DNA of 64,000 bases from Bradyrhizobium daqingense (GCF_021044685.1 NZ_CP088014.1:1488001-1552000); one strand, 5' to 3'; counted from the first letter of the stretch, positions 46,466 to 57,108 are shown. Notes: a model not told the origin generated them from the letters alone. Program-made: numbers and translations.

Positions 46466-47698
46466 ATGGCGGAACAGAAACAGGGGCCGGCGGCGAAGTT
46501 CCTGAAATGGATGATCGCCAAACATCCGGATGCATTGTTCGCATTCATCCGGCGCGTCAGGCCCAACCTGGCGTTGGGCGCCGCGGGGCCGGTGTTCATC
46601 ACCCGCTTCCCCGACGTGCAGGAAGCGCTGAGCCGCCCCGACATCTTCAACGTCACCTATGCGCCAATGATGGACCCTTCGGTCGGCCCCTTCATGCTCG
46701 GCCGCGACTGCACCGAAATAAACCAGCGCGACAAGGGTATCATGCGCGCCTTCATGCGCATGGAGGATCTGCCGGCAATTCGCCAGAAGGTGCGCAGCCT
46801 CGCCAATGCGTCTGTCGAAAAGCAGATCTATACCCAGAACCAGATCGAGGTGGTCAGCACGTTGTCGCGCCTGGTGCCCATTCAGCTGACCCGAGAATAT
46901 TTCGGCTTTCCCGGCCCCGATCTGGCCTCGATGTTCCGCTGGTCGCGCGCGACGCAATATGACATGTTTCACAACCTGGACAAAGATCCGAAGGTGCACC
47001 AGGACAACATTGACGCTGGGCAGGAGATGCGCGCCTATCTGACACAACTGCTCCCGCAGCGGCGCGAGCAGCTGAAAAATGGGGCGCCGCTCGAGGACGT
47101 GTTCAGCCGCCTGCTGAATAGCCATTTTGACGATTCGATCGGCTTCGCCGACGAACGCATTATTACCAATATGATGGGCACACTGGTCGGCGGGATTGAG
47201 ACCACATCGGCGGCCATCGTGCAGCTGCTCGACGAGTTGTTCAAGCGCCCGAGGATCCTGAAGGAGGCCATCGACGTCGCCAGCAGCAACAACGACCATC
47301 TGATGTATCGCTATTGCTGGGAAGCGCTGCGCTTCAACCCGATCAATCCGTTCGTGGTGCGCCACTGCCGGACCGATTACCGGATAGCCAAGGGCTCGCT
47401 GCGCGCGACGACAATCAAGGCCGGCAGCACGGTGCTGATCTCGACCCGGTCGGCGATGCGCGATGGCTTGCAACTGCCGGCGCCGTCCAGCTTCGCGATC
47501 GACCGGCCGGAGTCGGTCTACATGCATCTGGGCTACGGGATGCACACCTGCCTCGGCGACCAGATCAGCCGCATCCAAGTTCCGGAAATCGTTCGCCGCA
47601 TCCTGCAAATCCGGGGCGTCCGTCCCGCCGCGGAGATTGACTACGCAGGAGGGCCGTTTCCAGAGCGTTATCCCATCACCTACGACACGCCGGTCTGA
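46466..47698 (+). CDS. Cytochrome P450
   Basis: A 410-residue soluble P450. The heme-binding loop is LGYGMHTCLGDQISR with the axial cysteine, the ExxR motif is EALRFNP, and the I-helix oxygen-activation motif is LVGGIETTSAAIVQ. No membrane anchor is seen, as usual in bacteria, and no ferredoxin or reductase gene is adjacent. It follows the di-heme cytochrome by 125 bases on the same strand. The I helix has E-T-T in place of the more usual D/E-T pair and is otherwise normal. The product probably hydroxylates a hydrophobic substrate; which one cannot be read from sequence. Confidence 0.92.
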   Translation: MAEQKQGPAAKFLKWMIAKHPDALFAFIRRVRPNLALGAAGPVFITRFPDVQEALSRPDIFNVTYAPMMDPSVGPFMLGRDCTEINQRDKGIMRAFMRMEDLPAIRQKVRSLANASVEKQIYTQNQIEVVSTLSRLVPIQLTREYFGFPGPDLASMFRWSRATQYDMFHNLDKDPKVHQDNIDAGQEMRAYLTQLLPQRREQLKNGAPLEDVFSRLLNSHFDDSIGFADERIITNMMGTLVGGIETTSAAIVQLLDELFKRPRILKEAIDVASSNNDHLMYRYCWEALRFNPINPFVVRHCRTDYRIAKGSLRATTIKAGSTVLISTRSAMRDGLQLPAPSSFAIDRPESVYMHLGYGMHTCLGDQISRIQVPEIVRRILQIRGVRPAAEIDYAGGPFPERYPITYDTPV

Positions 47699-48748
47699 AG
47701 GCCGGACTTCCCAGCAACGAGCCGCGAGTACCGATCCGGCCGCTGGCGTGGCGGCCTCTGGCGTCAGCACTAGGTCGGTCGTCGCGAAGTCTCCGTCACG
47801 CGATGCGCGTGAGATGCGTGAGGCAATAATCAATCGTGTCGGTGGTGTGTTCCGCTTGCGAAACACATCAATAGATGAGAGGCAGAGCTTCGCATGCGCG
47901 GCTACTACATTGGCTTACCGAGGAAATGGTTTAAGCGAACGGAAGCCGTACGCTGAAGCGGGCCTCGGCAACCGGCAGTTATGCACGAACATCGCGCAAT
48001 CAGCGCAACAGCAATGATACGCTCAAACGGCACCTGCAGGATCACCATTACGCACGACGCCGACGACTACAAACAGCGCATAGCATCGAGCGCTGCTTCT
48101 GCTCGCTGATACACTCTTTCGACGCTTGGCACCCGTTATGACAGGCGAATAGGACAGGCGAACCGTAATTTTACCGGCTTCTTCATCGATCTCGCGGCCG
48201 CATTGGTCTGCGGTTGCACGCGTTTCCCCGTAGCTGTCCGGATTGGCAAGTGTTGGAACACGGTGTTCTACTTGAAAGAACACCGGCTGAGGGATTTTAT
48301 ACTTAAACTGTCTTTTCACTAAATTCCGGTGGCGAGGCCGCGGGACTGCATCGTCTCGCGGCCCCATTGATTTTTCGTCGTTGAGGTCCGGGCGAGCTCC
48401 TCCACCGAATTCCGACTCTTTACTCCCAGAAGGGGTAATCGCTTCGATCGCCCGTTGGCATTCAGACGCGTCAAATTCGGGCCGTCGGCAAGTCCTCGCT
48501 GGACAGCATTCCGGAGTATGTTGTCGTGGAGTGCACATGGCTGCTGCCAACCTGATCGACAGTAGCGACAGCGATCGTACGAAAACGCGCTCCGCATCGA
48601 ACATGGCGCGCGCTGTTTGACGTCCCAAGATGGCTGGAGTTCTCCCATCGAGACAGCTTCGGCCGAGCTTGTTTGGCTTTCTGGCTCTGCCAAAGGGCAG
48701 AGCCAGACTGATACAACAAAGTCGGCTCGCTGTCGCGCGCGCCATCGA
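47699..48748. other. Unrecognised stretch between the P450 gene and the nested IS region
   Basis: About 1.05 kb. Open frames on either strand have no family motifs. AT-richer segments near 47850 and 48270 suggest old intergenic or decayed DNA. Confidence 0.35.
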
Positions 48749-48968
48749 AAACTGCCCCCTCGACGTCACGAGGAATTGCCCCCTCCTTGGATAGCCGAGG
48801 AGAGAGCGAATGAACGAGGAACAGAGCTGGCCCCGGTTGTTTGGACAGCGCCCCGCTGGATTTAAGTGGATTCCTGCCGGGTTATGCTGAACGCGGGGCT
48901 TTACGATTTTGTCGTTGCGTCGGGAGGGCGTAGCCCGACCAGAGCGACGACAAAATCGTCGGCGACGG

Positions 48969-49796
48969 TCATGCGGCCATCACCATAGCTTGCGTGCCGA
49001 AGTAAGCCTCGTCGGGCGTGCGCCCGTCAAGGCTCGAGTGAGGGCGTCCCTGATTGTAGAAGGCCAGATACTTGGCAATTGACGCTCGCGCCTCGGACAC
49101 GCTGTCGTAGGCGCGGAGATAAACTTCTTCGTATTTGACCGTGCGCCAGAGCCGCTCGACAAACACGTTGTCGCGCCAGGCGCCCTTGCCATCCATGCTG
49201 ATGGCGATCTTCGCGTCCAGCAGCACATCGGTGAACTCGAGGCTGGTGAACTGGCTGCCCTGGTCCGTGTTGAAAATCGCGGGCCTGCCGTGCTTCGCCA
49301 ACGCCTCCTGGACCGCTTCGACGCAGAAGGCCGCCTCCATTGTGATCGAGACGCGATGGGCCAGGACCCGTCGGCTGAACACATCGACGACCGCCGCGAG
49401 ATAGACGAAGCCACGCCGCATCGGAATGTAGGTGATGTCCATTGCCCACGCATGGTCGGGCCGCTCGATCTTCAATCCGCGCAACAGGTACGGGTAGATC
49501 TTGTGACCCGGAGCCGGCTTGCTCGTGTTCGGGCGACGATAGACCGCCTCGATCCCCATGCGCTTCATCAGCGTCGCGATGTGGCGGCGACCGGCGTATA
49601 CCCCCTCCCGCCGCAGCAACGATCGCAGCATACGCGCTCCCGCGAAGGGATAATCGAGATGCAGCTCATCGAGCCGACGCATCAAGGCAAGGTCCTCGGC
49701 CGAAACTGGCCGAGGTTCATAGTAGACCGTGCTGCGAGCCAGCTTCAGGACCTTCGCCTGGCGCACGATAGAAAGATCATGACCGCGGTCGATCAT
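48969..49796 (-). CDS. IS3 transposase OrfB
   Basis: A 275-residue rve-type integrase. The HTH_21 region is PFAGARMLRSLLRREGVYAG. The catalytic D, D and E lie in WAMDITYIPMRRGFVYLAA, IFNTDQGSQFTSLEF and DNVFVERLWRTVKYEEVYL. The C-terminus YNQGRPHSSLDGRTPDEAYF is complete. In the family it is made as an OrfAB fusion through a -1 frameshift near 49795. Confidence 0.92.
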   Translation of the reverse strand: MIDRGHDLSIVRQAKVLKLARSTVYYEPRPVSAEDLALMRRLDELHLDYPFAGARMLRSLLRREGVYAGRRHIATLMKRMGIEAVYRRPNTSKPAPGHKIYPYLLRGLKIERPDHAWAMDITYIPMRRGFVYLAAVVDVFSRRVLAHRVSITMEAAFCVEAVQEALAKHGRPAIFNTDQGSQFTSLEFTDVLLDAKIAISMDGKGAWRDNVFVERLWRTVKYEEVYLRAYDSVSEARASIAKYLAFYNQGRPHSSLDGRTPDEAYFGTQAMVMAA

Positions 49797-50098
49797 CGCT
49801 TTGCGCTCAGCAGGCCCGCCTTGGTGAGCGCGCCGGACAAAAAATCGTTTTCCAACGCCAGCTCGCCGATCTTGGCATGCAACGCCTTCAAATCGACCGG
49901 CGTCTCGGCCGATGTCTTGTCATGCCCAAACACGCCGGCGGCGCCTTCCAGGAGCTGGTTTTTCCAGATCGTGATCTGGTTCGGATGAACATCAAACAGT
50001 TGCGCCAGCTCCGCCAGTGTCTTGTCTCCTTTGACCGCAGCCAAAGCAACCTTCGCCTTGAATGCCGGAGAATGCGTCCGGCGGCTCTTCTTCGTCAT
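49793..50098 (-). CDS. IS3 OrfA
   Basis: A 101-residue HTH protein (AELAQLFDVHPNQITIWKNQL) with a leucine-rich C-terminus (ALHAKIGELALENDFLSGAL). ATG 50098 gives MTKKSRRTHSPAFKAKVALA, the usual start; an upstream start at 50152 is less likely. It overlaps orfB by 4 bases. Confidence 0.88.
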   Translation of the reverse strand: MTKKSRRTHSPAFKAKVALAAVKGDKTLAELAQLFDVHPNQITIWKNQLLEGAAGVFGHDKTSAETPVDLKALHAKIGELALENDFLSGALTKAGLLSAKR

Positions 50099-50233
50099 CT
50101 TCGCTCCTGATTCGCAGCAAGAATCCTCGCCGCTGTCAGGCAGAAAATCCACTCAAGCTACTGTCCGAATTTGCGGGGCCAGCTCTAACGAATCAAAGGC
50201 TTGTCGTGGAGTAATTCACAGGGGCAGGTGATG

Positions 50234-51415
50234 AATACGCCGGATGACGTGACGGAGATGTTGCACCTGAGGGTGTGTGGGTGAGGTCTGAAGCGGATTG
50301 CGCGCCAGCTGGGCTGCAGACGGTGAAGGACTACGTGGCGCGGGTGGGTGAAGCCTTCAAGTCGCCTGAGCGGGCGAAGCGGGTCATGGCCTTGAAGGCT
50401 GGCTGCGCGAGAGGTTCATTCGACATCGCGGCAATGCGGATGCGGTCCGTCACGACCTGTTGGCCGAAAACGGCTTGGCGGTCAGCCGGCGAACGCTGCG
50501 ACGCGCCGTGCAGCCCTACCGCCAGGCACTGAAGGCCGAAGCTCTGGCGACGACCCGGTTCGAGACGCCCCCGGGGCGGCAGCTACAGATCGACTTCGGC
50601 GAGCGTCTGGTCGATATCGGCGGGGCGAAGGTCAAAGCATTTGTGTTCGTGGCGACCCGCGCCGAAAAGCAAGAGCACTGGTTCGCTGGGCTCGAGAGCG
50701 CATTCACGACCTTGCCGGAGGAAGTGCTGAAGGACAATCCACGCGCGCTCGTGGTGCGCCACGACAGGTGAGCCGGTCGGTTCAGTTTGACGACAAGCTC
50801 ATCACGTTCGCGAAGCATTGGGGCTTCCGTCCTCGCGCCTGCGCACCGTATCGGGCGCGCACAAAGGGCAAGACGGAGAATGGCGTCCGCTACGTGAAGA
50901 AGAGCGTGATCGCGGGGCATTCCTTCGCGAGCTGGGAGGCATTCGAGACGCATCTCGCCGAGTGGGAGGGCGGGGTGGCGAACGTACGTATCCACGGCAC
51001 GACGGGCGTGGCGCCGATCACTCGCTTTGCGTGTGACGAGGTACACCGGTCGAAGCCGCTCGGCGTCGCTCGGATCGCCGCGCGAACTGGCCCGCGTCGT
51101 CGGCAACGATTGTGCTGTCGAGATCGATACGAACAACTACGGTACCCTGGCGGCTGATCAGCGAGCGCGTGGCGGTGACGGTCGCGGCTGGCGAGGTGCG
51201 CATCCACCATGGCATGCGCGAGGTTGCGGTCACAGGCAATCGGAGGATCGCCGGCTGCGGATCGTCGAGTTCGCCCACCTCGACGGGGTTGCCTGTCGCG
51301 ATGGCGCGGTCTGCCAACCAGCAACCGCGACACCGACAGTGCCGGCGCCTTCACCACTGCCCTCGTTGTTACGTCCTCTTGCCGAATACGAAGCTACGAT
51401 CGGAGGGAGCTTCTG
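50234..51415 (+). pseudogene. Decayed istA of the outer IS21
   Basis: Fragments in three frames follow the order of an IstA protein. They include VSRRTLRRAVQPYRQALKAE, PPGRQLQIDFGERLVDIGG, WGFRPRACAPYRARTKGKTE and FASWEAFETHLAEWEGGVANVRIHG split over shifts. Stops lie at about 50281, 50768 and 51155. The HTH part begins MNTPDDVTEMLHLR at 50231. No complete transposase can be made. Confidence 0.7.
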
Positions 51416-51720
51416 ATGGTGCGTACAAAGAAGGTCACCGAAGCACCAATCGATTGGCTGGGGGCCATGCTGGCGCGCTCGCAGCTCTCCGGCATCCGCG
51501 ACCAGCTCGACAACCTGCCCGACGAGACGGCGCGCGTGAACCTGTCGGCGCGTGAGACGCTGATCCTACTGTGCGAGCGCGAGGTCGTGCGCAAGGATCA
51601 TAGACGCAGCCGTCGATCGACCGAAGCAGATCCGCGACCTGGCCGCCGTCACGTTGGATCGCCAACGGCGAGAACGTGCTGCTGCTCGCGCGCTCGAGTC
51701 AGGTTCATGCTGCCCACCTC
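51416..51720 (+). pseudogene. istB, 5' part, interrupted
   Basis: ATG 51416 begins MVRTKKVTEAPIDWLGAML, then LSGIRDQLDNLPDETARVNL and SARETLILLCEREVVRKDHR. Beyond about 51600 frames shift; IANGENVLLLA and AAHLATPL can still be read. The frame ends where a serine recombinase remnant of opposite orientation begins. Confidence 0.65.
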
Positions 51721-51721
51721 G

Positions 51722-53730
51722 CTACCCCCTTGGAGTTGAGTTTCTTTTTGACCCGGATCGCCAGACGATGGCCGCCGGAACCGCCGCGCCCTTGACTTGG
51801 GGATGTTCCAGATCAACCGCTTTGACCATCCACGGTGCGCCTTTGCACAGCTGCTGCGCAGGCAAGCTCTGTTCTTCGATCAGACGGCGAGCCGTCGAAG
51901 GACTGACTTTCAACGCAGCTGGGCGCGCTCGTCCTCTCGGTAGGCCGCGATGGCGTGTTGGTTGCGCAGACTGCGAACGCGGACGCGGACGCGGGCCCAA
52001 CTGTTGCCACGCCCTGTCGACCTACTGGCGCGGTTGAGAACCGCGGCGATGATGCTGTCGGGCATCTGACGCGCGAGGACACGAACGAGATCGACCACAT
52101 CCGCCGCGGTGCTCGCCGGTGCGGTTCCTCCTCACCTGCAATGCCGTGTGATCGCCGCCATGCCAGTGGACAATCAAGTCCAGCACCTCGTCGCGCATGC
52201 GCACAACGATCTCATTGATGAAGCTTCGGATGATCCTGTTGCGCGTCGCAGCTGTTGCACCCGGACTTTCCCAAGCTCTCTTGAGTTCGGAATCAAGCGC
52301 AAGTAACCGATCGCGATCGATGTCGCTCAACGTCATCTCCGGCGTAGCCAACAACGTGTCGCGCTTGCCCTCAAGCTCGCGGACAGCGACCAGGCGTTCG
52401 TTCCAGCGCCGCTCCAGCTCGCCGGCAACAAGGCGATTGTCCGAATCGACAGCCTCGTATCGCCGAGGAGCGCGAGTTGCCTCGTAGCGTGCCTGCTCCA
52501 GAGTCAACTCGAGCTGACGCAGCTTGTCGGCGTGTTCACAGCCGCGCGCTTCCATGGCCGCCAGCGCTGCCTGTATACCCAGCGGCTGCAGCCGCGCGAT
52601 GACCTCCGCGCTGATCGCGCGATCCGCGCGCAGACCGCCTAATGAGATGCACGGGTCTCCACCATGGTTGATCTGGCTACCGCGGCAATGATACCGCCCG
52701 ACAGTACTGTGCGTACCGCTGTAGGTAACGTGAAGTTTGCGGCCGCAGTGGCCGCAACGAAGAACCCGCGAGCCGGCCTTCGCCGCTGCGAACCGAGCCT
52801 CGACTCATGAAGCGTTTCGTTGGCGTTGTCGGTGATCAGGCCCTGATTCTTCTCGAACTCCGCCCACGTAATGTAGCCCTCATGGTGGTCCTTGATCAAA
52901 ACCTCCCAGTCGTTGCGCTCGCGCCGGAAGCCCCGCACGATCCTCTTGCGGCCGGCCTCGATCGTCACCCGACTGCCCGAGCGCCCGAAGACATAGGCGC
53001 CAGCATAGGCGGGATTGGTCAGGATGTGGTAGATCGTATTGTACACTGGTAACTTCCATTCGACGTGGCGGCCCTCGGGGCCATGGCCGCCCCCCGGGCA
53101 AAGTGATTCGCTCCTGCCGTAAGCAGAGGTGGACCTGGCGCGGTGTCTGCATCTCGGCAAACTTGGTGAACACGAGTGCGAGCGCCTCCTGAATGCGCCG
53201 ATCAGGGTCCTTGTCGATCCGATCGTTGGAGACCTTGAGATAGCCGATGGCGACGTTGAGGAAGAGCTCACCCCTGCGTGCCTTCTGCTCCAAGGCTTCA
53301 AGCGAGCGTTGCCGAACGATAGACAGCTCCATCTCGCTCATCGTGCCTTTCATGCCAGCAGAAGGCGATCGTTGGGATGGCGAGGATCGTCGACGCCATC
53401 CTCATCGACGATCAGTGTTCCAACGAGCCCGTAGAACTCCAGGAGCGTATGCCAATCCTGCCGTTGCGCGCCAGCCGAGAGGCCTCACTCGAGACCACAG
53501 CGCCAACTTGCCCTTCGCAAATGGCGGCGAGCAGCTTCTCGAAACCGGGACGCGCGGTGCCGCCACCAGAGCGACCGAGTTCGTCGTCGATTGCGGCCAC
53601 CTCGCTCCAGCCCAGCTGCCGGGCAAGGTCGGCCAAGCCGTACTAGCGGCGCTCGCTCTCGCGGTTGTTGATGACCTGGTCTGCCGTCGACTGGCGAACG
53701 TAGACGACGGCCTCAAAGCAGATCCGCCGC
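51722..53730 (-). pseudogene. Serine recombinase inserted in istB, with several frameshifts
   Basis: Read leftward from about 53730 all domains can be followed in shifting frames. They are VYVRQSTADQV-like start, LGWSEVAAIDDELGRSGGGT, EASRLARNG, MKGTMSEMELSIVRQRSLEA, NVAIGYLKVSNDRIDKDPDR, then NPAYAGAYVFGRSGSRVTIE, VELDSELKRAWESPG-like helical region, and the tail LIEEQSLPAQQLCKGAPW. At least four frameshifts break it. It split istB into two parts, so it was probably a self-mobile recombinase gene. Confidence 0.65.
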
Positions 53731-53963
53731 TTCCGGTGGATCGTCTACTGGAGGCGCGTCTTCTTGCCGCGATCCTCGACCGGCTCCTGCACCACCGCCA
53801 CGTGCTGACGATCCGCGGCGACAGCTACCGACTCCGCGCCAAGAGTGGCTTCATCAAACCGCCGACCGCCGGTGACGGCCGTCCGGTCGGCTCCGCCTCC
53901 CTCCGTCCCGTCACCGGCGGAAGCGACCATCAAACGTCCGATGGTGGGGGCAGTTCTTCATGA
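53725..53963 (+). pseudogene. istB, 3' part
   Basis: The frame reads DRLLHHRHVLTIRGDSYRLR, then AKSGFIKPP, the C-terminus of IstB, and stops just before the right end of the outer IS21. It lies about 2 kb from the 5' part because of the recombinase insertion. Confidence 0.65.
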
Positions 53964-53979
53964 CGAAAAGGGGGCAGTT

Positions 53980-55231
53980 CCGGATGGCGTTCGACAGACT
54001 ATGCTCAAGGTTGAACCCGGGCCAACTCAGCATCAAGGGCGGATAGATCCCTACCTATTCTGGGGAGGTCTTCGCTACATTGCCTTCTGATATGCTGCCC
54101 CGACGACTACAGTTTTCCAAGACAGAACGAAACAACATGACTCACCACGTGGATCTCGGACCTGGTGTGGCAAGCATACCAGCGCCAAGAAATCTTCCAA
54201 ACCGTTCCGATCAGGGAGTGAGTTGGAACAAGTCCTACGAAGCCATCAACGCTTGTGGCCAAAAACCTCTTTTACGAGAGTTACTCACGCAACTACGTCA
54301 GCCTGCTGTCTTTCCCACTATGGCAAGGATCGCGGCGGATACAACTGACCTGGGCGTCAAGTACGACGAGGGCACGACAGCAACGTTTTCGCTCGATAGA
54401 GCTAACGCCGTTGTGCGAGCGATCGACACGCCTGACGATCAATCAATGCACGAAAGCTCTCGCGCGATCCCAAGTTGCGTTGTTCAGTAGGTCGACGGCG
54501 GCAGCGTCGTGGTATCCAGTCCCGTTGCCTTGATCCGACAATCGCGAATCGCGGCGATGATGCGCCGAGACAAGAACATCAAGGAGCGCGGACAACATGC
54601 GATAATTGGAAAGCCGCTGTACTACGCATATGAGTCTCGCAGACGAAAGCTCTCTCTGCCGGTGACCGCGGACACGACGTTGGCAATGGAGGTTTCGCAC
54701 TTAGCATGTGTTTTGACCAAGAAACTTACGAGAACCGCTCAATACGAGACGAGGTGATGATTCCTTGCCTAGTCTGGACCTCGACGCGCGACACTTGGCT
54801 GGCTGTTTGCTCGTGCCGGAGCCCGGTTCAGGCAGCCATCGCCCGATGTTCGCCATGCCCTGACTTCTTCGCACTTGCAATATCAAAGGCGTCCTCATGT
54901 CATTCCCTTCGCGGACGGTTGCAGGCTGCCGAACCGTGTCGACCTTGAGAACGTCGGAGCTTCCTTGGGAAGGGCGGGGCGGGTTCCAGATAGGGCGTGG
55001 AAGCGCAGAAGCCCGCCAGGAATATGTAGATCCAAGCATTGCCTACCAAGGAGCCTTCGTCCGAAGTGGCCGTCAAAGTCAGCCGTCTGAGACAGGCGGA
55101 GATCTCGGAAGGGAAACCAAATGCACCCGGCGAGTCCCCGTCGGTGCATCCATTCCGCTCACCGTCAGATGTGTCGATGCCATGCTCCTCCTTGGAAGGC
55201 CAATGCCAAAACAGAGCCCCGAAACGACTTC
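53980..55231. other. Unrecognised 1.25 kb before the acetyltransferase gene
   Basis: Two plus-strand frames (54080-54490 and 54509-54757) are open but have no motif that I recognise and lower GC than the surroundings. The stretch may hold decayed genes and the promoter of the acetyltransferase. Confidence 0.35.
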
Positions 55232-55873
55232 ATGACAGAAGAATCAGATATCAGATCTGCGAACGCAAACATTCGTGCAAGCACTGTCTGGACAATTGTG
55301 CTCGGCTTTGCCGCGGATCCGTTGATGCGTTGGAGCTGGCCTGACCCAAGGCAATACCTTAGAAGCATGCCTCAGTTCATTGACGCCTGTGGGGGCCGAG
55401 CATTTGCACATGGCACAGCCTACGTCGCGGGAGAGATTCGTGGCGCGGCCCTGTGGCTGCCTCCCAACGTGCAGCAAGATGAGGAGGCATTGGATGCAAT
55501 CATGGCGCTATCCCTGCGCCCGGAGATTACCGAGGATATGGCACACTTGCGGCGGAGAATGGCCGAACATCGTCCCCACGAGCCACATTGGTATCTGCCA
55601 CTCATTGCCGTCGATCCGAACTGGGTCGGAAAAGGGCTTGGCACGTTGCTGATGAACTACGCCCTTCAACGATGCGATGAGGACGGCATTGTTGCCTACC
55701 TCGAAAGTTCGAACCCTGAAAACATTCCCTTTTACCAACGTCACGGCTTCAAGGTCGTTGGTGAGATACAACACGGTTCTTCGCCGCCGCTCACGCCAAT
55801 GTTGCGAACGGCTTCATTCCGACCCAGCAAGGCCGCGCCGCCGGATCGGCTCGTCACCCAGACTCAAGCATAG
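55232..55873 (+). CDS. GNAT-family N-acetyltransferase
   Basis: A 213-residue acetyl-CoA-dependent acetyltransferase. Motif A is YLPLIAVDPNWVGKGLGTLL (the Q/RxxGxG/A variant KGLGT binds CoA). Motif B is IVAYLESSNPENIPFYQRHGFKVVG, split here as LESSNPENIPFYQRHGF. The first 100 residues (FAADPLMRWSWPDP and FAHGTAYVAGEIRGAALWLP) resemble the group that includes fungal and bacterial toxin or amine acetyltransferases. ATG 55232 is preferred because the upstream extension is unlike the family. Substrate unknown; no partner gene nearby. Confidence 0.88.
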   Translation: MTEESDIRSANANIRASTVWTIVLGFAADPLMRWSWPDPRQYLRSMPQFIDACGGRAFAHGTAYVAGEIRGAALWLPPNVQQDEEALDAIMALSLRPEITEDMAHLRRRMAEHRPHEPHWYLPLIAVDPNWVGKGLGTLLMNYALQRCDEDGIVAYLESSNPENIPFYQRHGFKVVGEIQHGSSPPLTPMLRTASFRPSKAAPPDRLVTQTQA

Positions 55874-56137
55874 CTCCGCCTCATCCCGTTAGGATTGATT
55901 GCCAATAACCTGACATGACCGCGTTCGGTCAGGACGGCTTATGTTCGCGGCCAGACAACTGAGCACGTGAGGCGGCTCGCCGGGCCTGCGAAAAGCATAC
56001 CAATCGTCTCTTCGGCAAAGTTGGCACGTCTGATGTGAGAGCTGGCGGGGTCAAATCCACTAAGCTGGGATATTGCCACGGGCGGCTGCATCGATTTGCG
56101 GTCGGGCTCCAGACAATTTTTGATCTAGGGTCCAGAC

Positions 56138-56590
56138 TCAATTGAGCCAATATGCGACGAGAGCGGCGAGATGAACAGCGGCCAAAAAATTACGGGCGAG
56201 CTTGTCATATCGCGTGGCGATGCGCCGGAAGTCCTTGAGCCTGCAAAAGCAGCGTTCGATGACATTTCGTCCTTTGTAGGCGCGTTTGTTGAAGCGATGG
56301 ATGACGACACGGTTAGATTTATTGGGGATTACGGGCTTGGCGCCACGACGAATGATTTCGCCGCGAAGCTTGTCGCCATCATACCCTTTGTCGGCGAGGA
56401 GCACGCTCATGGGTGGCGCGAGCGCCAGGACATCGGGAGCCGCAGCGATATCGGCATCCTGGCCTGGAGTCAGATGCAGGACGACCGGCCGGCAGAGCGG
56501 ATCGCTCAGCGCATGGATTTTTGTCGTGCGGCCTCCGCGCGAGCGGCCGATTGCTTGATTGTGCTCCCCCCTTTTCCGCCGGAGGCACAC
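56138..56590 (-). CDS. IS5 transposase, second frame (catalytic C-terminal part)
   Basis: Encodes QAIGRSRGGRTTKIHALSD, HLTPGQDADIAAAPDVL, SVLLADKGYDGDKLR and NVIERCFCRLKDFRRIATRYDK, with the second aspartate and the glutamate of the DDE set. It is expected to be read as a fusion with the upstream frame by programmed frameshifting around 56560-56590 (at KGG). Whether the shift is functional cannot be judged by eye. Confidence 0.85.
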   Translation of the reverse strand: MCLRRKRGEHNQAIGRSRGGRTTKIHALSDPLCRPVVLHLTPGQDADIAAAPDVLALAPPMSVLLADKGYDGDKLRGEIIRRGAKPVIPNKSNRVVIHRFNKRAYKGRNVIERCFCRLKDFRRIATRYDKLARNFLAAVHLAALVAYWLN

Positions 56591-56898
56591 CGGTGAGCTT
56601 TAATCGAGGTCGAGTCGAGCGACAGTACGACGCCGTCTTCGCCAGGCTTGGCCAGCGCTTCGAAGATTGCGCACCATCGTCCTCGCTTGGCCCAGCGATT
56701 GAAGCGATTGTAGATCGTCGTGTAAGGGCCGTATTCACGTGGACAATCACGCCATCGTGCACCCGATTGCAGCATGTGAATGATGCCGCTGACGATGCGT
56801 CGGTCGTCGTCCCGATCCGGCCCCGTCAGTCCCCTCGGCAGATGCGGTTCGATACGCGCCCATTGCCTGTCGTTCAGCCAAAACAAACCAGCGCGCAT
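56506..56898 (-). CDS. IS5 transposase, first frame (N-terminal part)
   Basis: A 130-residue frame starting MRAGLFWLNDRQWARIEPHL, with DDRRIVSGIIHMLQSGARW and WRDCPREYGPYTTIYNRFNR and the first catalytic aspartate in VVLSLDSTSIKAHRCASGGK. It overlaps the second frame by 85 bases. Confidence 0.85.
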   Translation of the reverse strand: MRAGLFWLNDRQWARIEPHLPRGLTGPDRDDDRRIVSGIIHMLQSGARWRDCPREYGPYTTIYNRFNRWAKRGRWCAIFEALAKPGEDGVVLSLDSTSIKAHRCASGGKGGSTIKQSAARAEAARQKSMR

Positions 56899-57108
56899 TC
56901 TCTCGCCCCCGAATCAACACGTAGGCAAGAGAATCACGTGGCGCTATTTAGGTACAGACCCTAAGGCCACAGAAAGCGATGAATGGCGAGACGCGTATGG
57001 CTACCGAAACCCGATCCGGCCCAACTCAATTCGCGGACCGCGAACCGATCGATGCCAACATTCAGGATGTCCAGGGTTGCTGTTCCCCTGTTGGAGAATT
57101 TGCGACGC

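Larger units (their letters stand above)
48823..50187 (-). mobile_element. IS3-family element (IS3 within IS21)
   Basis: About 1.36 kb. Inverted repeats AGAGCTGGCCCCGGTTGTTT (48823 on) and, on the other strand from 50187, TAGAGCTGGCCCCGCAAATT, both leading to GGACAG. It holds orfA and orfB in the usual -1 frameshift arrangement and seems complete. It sits between the left end and istA of the surrounding IS21. Confidence 0.85.
48749..53979 (+). mobile_element. IS21-family element carrying two nested insertions
   Basis: The ends match as inverted repeats: AACTGCCCCCTCGACGTCAC from 48749 and, on the other strand from 53979, AACTGCCCCCTTTTCGTCAT. A second TGCCCCC block lies about 26 bases further in at both ends, as expected for the multiple end repeats of IS21. 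Inside are an IS3 element (48823-50187), a decayed istA, the 5' part of istB, a serine recombinase inserted in istB, and the 3' part of istB. The element is dead. Confidence 0.7.
56128..56961 (-). mobile_element. IS5-family element (two-frame type)
   Basis: 834 bp between GGGTCCAGACTCAATTGAGC (56128 on) and, on the other strand from 56961, GGGTCTGTACCTAAATAGCG, imperfect inverted repeats. TA stands outside each end, fitting a TA duplication. The length and two overlapping frames fit the IS427-like group. Confidence 0.85.

Noticed and set aside
48023..48769. Long minus-strand frame before the IS21 end
   Set aside because: No family motif, unusual composition, and it runs into the IS21 inverted repeat.
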